Source: Methyloversatilis sp. (lineage in GTDB: Bacteria; Pseudomonadota; Gammaproteobacteria; Burkholderiales; Rhodocyclaceae). Taken from it: DNA of 64,000 bases. The DNA lies in assembly GCF_030698125.1 (NCBI RefSeq), contig NZ_JAUYNV010000032.1, forward strand, positions 80,050 through 144,049, written 5' to 3'. Of this stretch, positions 58,795-64,000 are shown piece after piece; position 1 is the first letter of the stretch; each line of letters begins with the position of its first letter. Made by a program: the position numbers and the translations under genes. The notes under the pieces are model-generated. The model saw only the letters and a list, made by a program, of their open reading frames with translations. It made no database searches and was not told the origin of the DNA.

Positions 58795-61106
58795 TTGCAT
58801 TCCAGCCGGCCCGCCTGCGCGCGCTCATTTTTGCGTTCCTCGCCGTCACCCTCGCCGGGTGCGCCACCAATCAGGCGTTCGAAGACGGCAAGAAGGCGTT
58901 GATCAGTGGCGAACAGGAACGTGCGCTCAGCCTGTTCGAGCAGGCGACCAAGGAAGTACCGGACAACCCCGAATTCCGCGCCACCTTCTTCCGCCAGCGC
59001 GAAGTCGCCGTGTCCAAATTGCTGGCGCAGGCGGAAAACGCCCGTCTGGCCGGCCGGCGCGACGAAGCCACCGCGGCGCTCGACAAGGCGCAGACGCTCG
59101 ATCCGCGCAACCAGCGCGCCCAGTTCATCCGCGACCAGATGACGCGCGGCGTAAGGCACGACGCCATGGTGCGCGAAGCGCGCACGCTGCTCGAACGCAA
59201 GGACATGGGCGGCGCCGAGGCGCGCCTGCGCAACGTGCTCGAACAGGACAACACGCACACCGCCGCGCGCGAAATGCTGCGCGAGGTCGAACAGGCCCGC
59301 CCGAAGCAGACCGCGCCGGCCGAACTGGGCGGGCTGTTCCAGAAGCCGGTCACGCTGGAATTCCGCGACACCTCGCTGCGCAATGTGTTCGAGGCGATCG
59401 CCCGCTCGACCGGCATCAATTTCGTGTTCGACAAGGATGTGCGGTCCGACCTGAAGGTGACGCTGTTCGTGCGCAACACGACCGTGGCCGAGGTGATGCG
59501 GCTCATCCTGATCACCAACCAGCTCGAACGCAGCGTGCTGTCGGACAACACCGTGCTGATCTACCCGAACACCGCGGCCAAGCAGCGCGAGTACAAGGAA
59601 ATGGTCACGCGCACCTTCTTCCTCGTCAATGCCGAAGCCAAGCAGGTGCAGAACCTGATCAAGACGGTGGTGAAGACCAAGGATATCTATATAGATGAGC
59701 GCATCAACCTCATCGTGATGAAAGACACCGCCGACGCGGTGCGCCTGGCCGAACAGCTGGTGGAATCGGTCGATGTGGCCGAACCCGAAGTGATGCTGGA
59801 AGTCGAGGTGCTCGAAGTGAGCAGCAACAAGCTGAAGGAACTGGGGCTGGATTTCCCCGACCAGATCGGCTTCGGCGCGCTGCGTTCGCAGCAGCAGGTG
59901 ATCCAGCAGTCGACCGCCGCTGGCGTGACCAGCAATGTGGTGCAGCTGCCCGGCCAGGAAATCGCGCCCGGCGTCGTGCCGCTCAGCGACATCAGCGACC
60001 TCACCGGCTACATTTCCAACCCGGGCCTCATCCTCAATCTGCGCAAACAGGACGGTTCGGCCAACCTGCTGGCCAATCCGCGCATCCGTGTGAAGAACAA
60101 GGAAAAGGCCAAGGTGCACATCGGCGAAAAGCTGCCGGTATTCACCACCACCTCGACCGCCAACGTCGGCGTGTCGGCGTCGGTCACCTATCTCGACGTC
60201 GGTCTGAAGCTCGACGTCGAGCCGCTGATCCACCTCGAAGACGATGTCGACATCAAGATGACGCTCGAAGTGTCGAGCGTGGTGCGCGAAGTGCAGGGCC
60301 CGCAAAGCTCACTCGCCTACCAGATCGGCACCCGGTCGACCGCGACCGCGCTGCGTCTGAAGGACGGCGAAACGCAGATTCTCGCCGGCCTGATTTCCGA
60401 CGAAGAGCGGTCCAGCGCGTCGCGCCTGCCCGGGCTGGGCGATCTGCCCATCATCGGCAAGCTGTTTTCGAGCGAGCGCAACAGCACCAACAAGACCGAA
60501 ATCGTGTTGCTGATCACCCCGCGCATCGTGCGCAACCTGAACCGCCCGGCGCACATCATGCCGGCGCTGGCCGCCGGTACCGAGGCAGCAGTCGGTGCGC
60601 CGTCGCTGTCGGTGCGCAAGACGGGCAAGGATCAGGGCGTGCGGCTGTCGAGTTCGAGTGGCGGCGGCGCAGCTGTGGCCGCGCCGATCGCTCGTCCGGC
60701 GGTGCCGGAACCGCCGGAACCGGGTCCGGGCGAAGAACCGGCGGACGCCATCGCTCTAGTCGAGTTGCGCATGCAATCGACCGGTGAGGCGGCAATCGGC
60801 GGCGAGGCCGGCGTGACAGTATTGATGACGGTACCGGTCGGCGCCCAGCCGGCGACGGTCGAACTGGTGTACGACCCGAACGTGCTGACGGCGCAGGGCA
60901 ATGTCACCGCACCGGGCCGGACATCCGTCAGCATCACAGGCGGAGAGGGTCAGGAGGCGCGCAGCGAGGTGCGCTTCCGGGTCAGCCCGACGGCACCGAT
61001 CGGCAGCACCAGCGTGCAGGTCGGCAGCGTCACGCTGCTCGGCGCCGACGGCAACCCGCTGCCGGTGTCACCGCCGTCGGCGGCGGAGATCACGATCAAG
61101 CCCTGA
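58791..61106 (+). CDS. gspD: Secretin GspD-like lipoprotein with a C-terminal cohesin-like domain
   Basis: 771 residues. A lipobox (FLAVTLAGC) gives a lipidated N-terminus. Residues 25-180 are TPR-like helices (ALSLFEQATKEVPDNPEF, ATAALDKAQTLDPRNQRA). Short secretin N domains follow from about 186 (VTLEFRDTSLRNVFEAIARSTG, LIKTVVKTKDIYIDERINLIVM), then the secretin barrel at about 400-590 (NLLANPRIRVKNKEKAKVHIGEKLPVF, EIVLLITPRIVRN). After a Pro/Gly linker, residues ~655-771 form a beta domain with cohesin features (VTVLMTVPVGAQPATVELVYDPNVL, VRFRVSPTAPIGSTSVQVG). TPR at one end and cohesin at the other are not part of classical GspD. Confidence 0.88.
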   Translation: MIAFQPARLRALIFAFLAVTLAGCATNQAFEDGKKALISGEQERALSLFEQATKEVPDNPEFRATFFRQREVAVSKLLAQAENARLAGRRDEATAALDKAQTLDPRNQRAQFIRDQMTRGVRHDAMVREARTLLERKDMGGAEARLRNVLEQDNTHTAAREMLREVEQARPKQTAPAELGGLFQKPVTLEFRDTSLRNVFEAIARSTGINFVFDKDVRSDLKVTLFVRNTTVAEVMRLILITNQLERSVLSDNTVLIYPNTAAKQREYKEMVTRTFFLVNAEAKQVQNLIKTVVKTKDIYIDERINLIVMKDTADAVRLAEQLVESVDVAEPEVMLEVEVLEVSSNKLKELGLDFPDQIGFGALRSQQQVIQQSTAAGVTSNVVQLPGQEIAPGVVPLSDISDLTGYISNPGLILNLRKQDGSANLLANPRIRVKNKEKAKVHIGEKLPVFTTTSTANVGVSASVTYLDVGLKLDVEPLIHLEDDVDIKMTLEVSSVVREVQGPQSSLAYQIGTRSTATALRLKDGETQILAGLISDEERSSASRLPGLGDLPIIGKLFSSERNSTNKTEIVLLITPRIVRNLNRPAHIMPALAAGTEAAVGAPSLSVRKTGKDQGVRLSSSSGGGAAVAAPIARPAVPEPPEPGPGEEPADAIALVELRMQSTGEAAIGGEAGVTVLMTVPVGAQPATVELVYDPNVLTAQGNVTAPGRTSVSITGGEGQEARSEVRFRVSPTAPIGSTSVQVGSVTLLGADGNPLPVSPPSAAEITIKP

Positions 61107-61155
61107 CGGCGCGCGTCGTGTCCCGGGGGCACCGCCATTGTGAGAGCGGCGATTC

Positions 61156-61650
61156 ACGGTCGGCCCTGCATGGCCGACCGGTTCCGAACAAGAGATGTCG
61201 CTTGATCAATGCGCCTATCGCGGACGGGGTCCGCTCCTACGAAAAACGGCGTCAGTCATGAAGCCTTCGAGGTTTTCGTAGGAGCCGTCCCACGGTCGGC
61301 CCTGCATGGCCGACCGGCTCCACGGGCGGCGAGCCGTGCTCGCCGAAACCCCCGCTCCGCCCCCGCAGGCGATCCCCGTCTTTGAAATGGCGACGTCGCT
61401 TGATCAACGCGCCTATCGCGGACGGGGTCCGCTCCTACGAAAAACGGCGTCAGTCATGAAGCCTTCGAGGTTTTCGTAGGAGCCTGCCCCGCAGGCGATC
61501 CCCGTCTTTGAAATGGCGACGTCGCTTGATCAACGCGCCTATCGCGGACGGGGTCCGCTCCTACGCAAGGCAACACCGTCGCGGTTTTCGTAGGAGCCTC
61601 CCACGGTCGGCCCTGCATGGTCGACCGGCTTCGCGGGCGGCGAGCAGTGC
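61156..61650. repeat. Mosaic REP-like repeat cluster
   Basis: Three repeat types are interleaved in a gene-free stretch (61107-61757). A: a 44-mer with the REP core GCGGACGGGGTCCGCTCCTA at 61198-61241, 61396-61439 and 61522-61565. B: a 26-mer with CGGTCGGCCCTGCATGG at 61156-61181, 61292-61317 and 61603-61628. C: GTTTTCGTAGGAGCC at 61272, 61470 and 61584. A 126-bp tandem duplication (61365-61490 and 61491-61616) explains part of it. GTAGGAGCGGACCCCGTCCGCG is REP-like. Nothing protein-like is visible. Confidence 0.8.
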
Positions 61651-61711
61651 TCGCTGAGACCCCCGCGCTGCTCCCACAGTCCCTGCGCTAGAAGCCTCGC
61701 CGTGAACGAAA

Positions 61712-61738
61712 AAAAAGGAAGGCAGAGCCTTCCTTTTT
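61712..61738. terminator. Bidirectional terminator
   Basis: 12-bp perfect stem AAAAAGGAAGGC/GCCTTCCTTTTT with a 3-base loop, flanked by A- and T-runs. It ends the leftward HTH gene and would also stop rightward readthrough from the secretion operon and repeats. Confidence 0.9.
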
Positions 61739-61757
61739 CTTGTGCAGCTGCAGCTGA

Positions 61758-62051
61758 TCAGCCGGCCTTGCGGTGCGCGCGGGCTTCCTTCTTCAGACGC
61801 TTGAAGGTTTCCGGATCGGTCGCGCGCAGATATTCGACGACATCCATGTCTTCGCGACGGATCTTGCTGATGTCGATCTGTTCGACATGAACCAGGCGCA
61901 GCAGAGCCTGGACCGGTTTGGGCATGTTGCGGCCGCTTTCGTAGCGGGAGCCGCCGCTCTGCGTCACGCCGAGGCGCGACCAGAATTGCGACTGATTCAT
62001 GCCGAGCTTCTTGCGAATCTCTCGTGCGTCGATATTGTCAGTGGATTTCAT
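61758..62051 (-). CDS. Small XRE-type helix-turn-helix regulator
   Basis: 97 residues. The HTH spans IRKKLGMNQSQFWSRLGVTQSGGSRYESGRNMPKPVQALLRLVHV, the layout of XRE/antitoxin-type DNA-binding proteins (VTQSGGSRYESGR is the recognition helix region). The rest (IDISKIRREDMDVVEYLRATDPETFKRLKKEARA) is a helical tail. AAGGA lies 10 bases before the ATG. An inverted repeat about 100 bp upstream is a likely autoregulatory site. No toxin gene lies downstream; the gene stands between a terminator and lysC. Confidence 0.82.
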   Translation of the reverse strand: MKSTDNIDAREIRKKLGMNQSQFWSRLGVTQSGGSRYESGRNMPKPVQALLRLVHVEQIDISKIRREDMDVVEYLRATDPETFKRLKKEARAHRKAG

Positions 62052-62134
62052 GCTCGTTGTCCTTGAAAGAAGTGGATGACGACCCAGCCGCGCCTGCCTT
62101 GAAAGTCCGGTCCGGGCGACTTGCTGATTCGCAT
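62048..62134 (-). CDS. Possible 28-residue leader peptide coupled to the HTH gene
   Basis: ATG at 62134 opens a frame of 28 codons, MRISKSPGPDFQGRRGWV onward, ending in a TGA that overlaps the HTH ATG by 4 bp (ATGA). Exact coupling suggests it may be translated, but there is no good ribosome site close to its ATG (AGGAG is about 16 bases away, inside the palindrome). It could be fortuitous. Confidence 0.3.
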   Translation of the reverse strand: MRISKSPGPDFQGRRGWVVIHFFQGQRA

Positions 62135-62148
62135 AAACAGGCCGCTAA

Positions 62149-62174
62149 TCTCCTATCACTAAAGGCATAGGAGA
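62149..62174. promoter_or_regulatory. Inverted repeat, candidate operator of the HTH gene
   Basis: TCTCCTAT (62149-62156) and ATAGGAGA (62167-62174) are perfect inverted arms 10 bp apart, in AT-rich sequence between the HTH gene and lysC. Centre-to-centre spacing of 18 bp suits a dimeric HTH protein. Confidence 0.55.
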
Positions 62175-62333
62175 AATTCAGTATAAATGATCACGTCGTC
62201 CTGCATCAAACAGATTTGCATAATTTTGCAACACGATTTGCGTCACGAGAACGCTGTGCGGTGACCGGTGCGGTGTGTGTCTGTCGGTCATCCGTTGCCG
62301 GCGAGGCGCGGCATGCAGCCAGAGCGGATCGGT

Positions 62334-62339
62334 TACAAT
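62334..62339 (+). promoter_or_regulatory. Candidate -10 box of lysC
   Basis: TACAAT lies 33 bp upstream of the lysC ATG. No matching -35 is evident 16-18 bp upstream. The rest of the 320-bp gap between the HTH gene and lysC shows only the palindrome and leader frame listed separately. Confidence 0.4.
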
Positions 62340-62372
62340 CGCCGGTTTTCGTATAACGCTGCGGAAGTACAG

Positions 62373-63611
62373 ATGGCCCTCATAGTCCAGAAATACGGCG
62401 GTACGTCGGTCGGCAAGCCCGACCGCATCAAGAGCGTGGCGCGCCGCGTCGCGCGCTACGTTGCACGCGGCGATCAGGTGATCGTCGTGGTGTCGGCAAT
62501 GAGCGGCGAAACCAACCGCCTGCTCGGCCTCGCGAAAGAGGTGTCGCCGGCACCCGATCCGCGCGAGCTCGACGTGCTTGCCTCGACCGGCGAACAGGTC
62601 ACCATCGGCCTGCTGTCTATGGCACTGAAGGATCTCGGTCTGAAGGCGCGCAGCTACACCGGCGGCCAGGTGCGCATCCTGACCGACAGCGCGTTCACCA
62701 AGGCGCGCATCCTGTCCATCGACGAACGCAACATCAAGCGCGATCTCGACGAAGGCAACGTCGTCGTGGTGGCCGGCTTCCAGGGGGTGGATGCCGATGG
62801 CAACATCACCACGCTCGGCCGCGGCGGCTCCGACACCACCGGTGTTGCGCTGGCGGCGGCACTGAAAGCCGACGAGTGCCAGATCTTCACCGACGTCGAT
62901 GGGGTGTACACCACCGACCCGCGCATCGTTCCCGTAGCGCGCCGGCTCGACCGCATCACCTTCGAGGAAATGCTCGAAATGGCCAGCCTCGGCTCCAAGG
63001 TGCTGCAGATCCGTTCGGTCGAGTTCGCAGGCAAGTACAAGGTCAAGCTGCGCGTGCTGTCCAGTTTCGAGGACGAGGGCCACGAAGGTCCGGGCACGCT
63101 GATTACTGTCGAGGAAGAAGCCAATATGGAACAACCCATCATTTCCGGCATCGCGTTCAACCGCGACGAAGCCAAGATCACCGTGCTGGGCGTGCCTGAC
63201 CGCCCGGGCATCGCCTACCAGATACTCGGCCCGATCGCCGACGCCAACATCGACGTCGACATGATCATCCAGAACGTCGGTCACGACGGTTCGACCGACT
63301 TCTCGTTCACGGTCAACCGCGGCGAATTCGCCAAGGCGATGGAAATCGTCGAAGGCGTGCGCCAGCACATCGGCGCGCGCGAAATCAGGGGCGACAACAA
63401 GATCTGCAAGGTGTCGGCGGTCGGCGTCGGCATGCGTTCGCACCCGGGTGTCGCCAGCAAGATGTTCCGCACGCTGGCCGAAGAGGGCATCAACATCCAG
63501 ATGATTTCGACCTCCGAAATCAAGGTGTCGGTGGTGCTCGACGAAAAGTATCTCGAACTCGCCGTGCGCGTGCTGCATCGCGCGTTCGAACTCGACCAGC
63601 CGGCGGCGTGA
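62373..63611 (+). CDS. lysC: Aspartate kinase LysC
   Basis: 412 residues from ATG 62373 (MALIVQKYGGTSVG). The kinase domain has VQKYGGTSVGKPDRIKSVARRV, VVSAMSGETNRL, GRGGSDTTGVALAAAL and FTDVDGVYTTDPRIV. Two ACT domains follow (ITVLGVPDRPGIAYQIL; KVSAVGVGMRSHPGVASKMFRTLAEEGINIQMISTSEIKVSVV), so feedback inhibition by Lys/Thr is likely. It phosphorylates aspartate as the first step to Lys, Met and Thr. An internal ATG at 63126, preceded by GAGGAAGAAG, begins MEQPIISGIAFNRDE and could give a separate regulatory (beta) subunit. Confidence 0.96.
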   Translation: MALIVQKYGGTSVGKPDRIKSVARRVARYVARGDQVIVVVSAMSGETNRLLGLAKEVSPAPDPRELDVLASTGEQVTIGLLSMALKDLGLKARSYTGGQVRILTDSAFTKARILSIDERNIKRDLDEGNVVVVAGFQGVDADGNITTLGRGGSDTTGVALAAALKADECQIFTDVDGVYTTDPRIVPVARRLDRITFEEMLEMASLGSKVLQIRSVEFAGKYKVKLRVLSSFEDEGHEGPGTLITVEEEANMEQPIISGIAFNRDEAKITVLGVPDRPGIAYQILGPIADANIDVDMIIQNVGHDGSTDFSFTVNRGEFAKAMEIVEGVRQHIGAREIRGDNKICKVSAVGVGMRSHPGVASKMFRTLAEEGINIQMISTSEIKVSVVLDEKYLELAVRVLHRAFELDQPAA

Positions 63612-63636
63612 TCCGCCCGGAAAGCGCGATGTGCGT

Positions 63637-63665
63637 TTGACCCGGGCAGGGTCAGGCGGTATGAT
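63637..63665 (+). promoter_or_regulatory. Promoter of tRNA-Ser
   Basis: TTGACC (63637-63642), 17-bp spacer, TATGAT (63660-63665); the start would be about 15 bp before the tRNA. Confidence 0.75.
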
Positions 63666-63685
63666 TCGCGCGCTTTGGAAGGACC

Positions 63686-63779
63686 GGAGGGGTGGCCGAG
63701 TGGTCGAAGGCACTCCCCTGCTAAGGGAGCATACGGGCCAAAACCTGTATCGAGGGTTCGAATCCCTCCTCCTCCGCCA
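63686..63779 (+). tRNA. tRNA-Ser (anticodon GCU)
   Basis: Acceptor GGAGGGG (63686-63692) pairs with CTCCTCC, discriminator G, encoded CCA (63777-63779). Anticodon stem CTCCC/GGGAG encloses CTGCTAA, with GCU at 63720-63722. The long variable arm is class II as expected for serine. Confidence 0.96.
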
Positions 63780-63789
63780 GTTTCAGAGC

Positions 63790-63817
63790 TTGAACGGCAG
63801 TATATTTGTGCTAATAT
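63790..63817 (+). promoter_or_regulatory. Promoter of tRNA-Arg
   Basis: TTGAAC (63790-63795), 16-bp spacer, TAATAT (63812-63817), in a short AT-rich gap between the two tRNAs. Confidence 0.55.
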
Positions 63818-63833
63818 ATTGCCTCTTTGCAGC

Positions 63834-63910
63834 GCGCCCGTAGCTCAGCTGGATAGAGTACTTGGCTACGAACCAAGGGGTCGGGCGTTCGAATCGCTCC
63901 GGGCGCGCCA
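63834..63910 (+). tRNA. tRNA-Arg (anticodon ACG)
   Basis: Acceptor GCGCCCG (63834-63840) pairs with CGGGCGC (63900-63906), discriminator G, CCA (63908-63910). Anticodon stem CTTGG/CCAAG encloses CTACGAA, with ACG at 63868-63870 (wobble A deaminated to inosine in bacteria). Confidence 0.97.
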
Positions 63911-63935
63911 ACAACGCAAAGAGAAACAAGCACTT

Positions 63936-63957
63936 AGGCCAATCTTCGGGTTGGCCT
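63936..63957 (+). terminator. Rho-independent terminator after the tRNAs
   Basis: Stem AGGCCAA/TTGGCCT with an 8-base loop, followed by TTTGCTTTT. Confidence 0.82.
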
Positions 63958-64000
63958 TTTGCTTTTCTGATCGCCGGGGTTAGGCCGGGGTTAGAACGCA

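Noticed and set aside
61156..61650. CRISPR array
   Set aside because: Repeat units are of unequal length and spacing, are internally palindromic REP-like and there are no cas genes.

Overview
The window is GC-rich, densely packed chromosomal DNA of a Gram-negative bacterium. It carries RND pumps, secretin-type secretion genes, polyhydroxyalkanoate (PHA) phasins, squalene/hopanoid genes hpnCDE, and a putative glucosylglycerol synthase. Codon bias, gene content and start-stop overlap style fit a betaproteobacterium of the Rhodocyclales / Methyloversatilis type. That placement is inference from gene content, not a database result. About 50 protein genes, three tRNAs (Leu-UAG, Ser-GCU, Arg-ACG) and several promoters, operators, terminators and REP-type repeats are supported. 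I see no insertion sequence, CRISPR array, rRNA or clear pseudogene.

Layout. 1-3.3 kb (minus): a compatible-solute operon, an MFS transporter followed by a fused HAD phosphatase/GT20 synthase that resembles GgpS and runs off the left edge. 3.7-12.6 kb (plus): a four-gene tripartite efflux operon with two different RND pumps (MdtABC/MuxABC type) and its own outer-membrane factor. 12.7-14.8 kb: a visibly less GC-rich two-gene cassette, an ABC-type ATPase plus an HNH-like protein, that looks like a Septu (PtuAB) anti-phage system. 15-19.6 kb: a LysM-FecR-repeat envelope protein paired with a CHASE2-PAS-GGDEF-EAL c-di-GMP enzyme. 19.6-22.6 kb: PHA granule genes, with a small phasin under a clear promoter and palindromic operator, facing a phasin with a histone-H1-like tail in an operon with a CoA-transferase. 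22.7-25.3 kb: clpB behind a sigma-32-like promoter, then a REPIN.

25.6-34.1 kb: a glycine-zipper lipoprotein, a TatD nuclease, a TonB-dependent receptor, a lone PIN protein, an orphan HELVH zincin-like protein, and hpnC-hpnD-hpnE with a coupled secreted phosphoesterase. 34.1-40.9 kb: tRNA-Leu followed by a cusCBA-type Cu/Ag efflux operon in which a CusF-like chaperone is fused to CusB, led by a small Cys-rich exported protein. 41-45.7 kb: a methyltransferase, ribA, an LrgA/LrgB pair, and an iron-binding periplasmic protein divergent from a DUF2325 gene across a Fur-box palindrome, then an NlpC/P60 hydrolase. 45.8-52.4 kb: a response regulator with a degenerate GGDEF domain, prpE, and a PAS-LuxR regulator divergent from a thiolase/acyl-CoA ligase pair.

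53-61.1 kb is a compact secretion operon. It mixes type II secretion parts (GspG, F, E, D) with four small proteins of the PilM/N/O/P kind, and the secretin ends in a cohesin-like domain. 61.1-61.7 kb is a mosaic of REP-like repeats. The right end holds a small XRE-type regulator with a possible coupled leader peptide and operator, lysC, tRNA-Ser and tRNA-Arg, a terminator and an 11-bp tandem repeat at the edge.

Themes that connect: carbon storage and acyl-CoA handling (phasins, CoA-transferase, prpE, thiolase/ligase), envelope and export (two efflux systems, secretion operon, hopanoid precursors), c-di-GMP/FecR signalling, and one likely phage-defence cassette.
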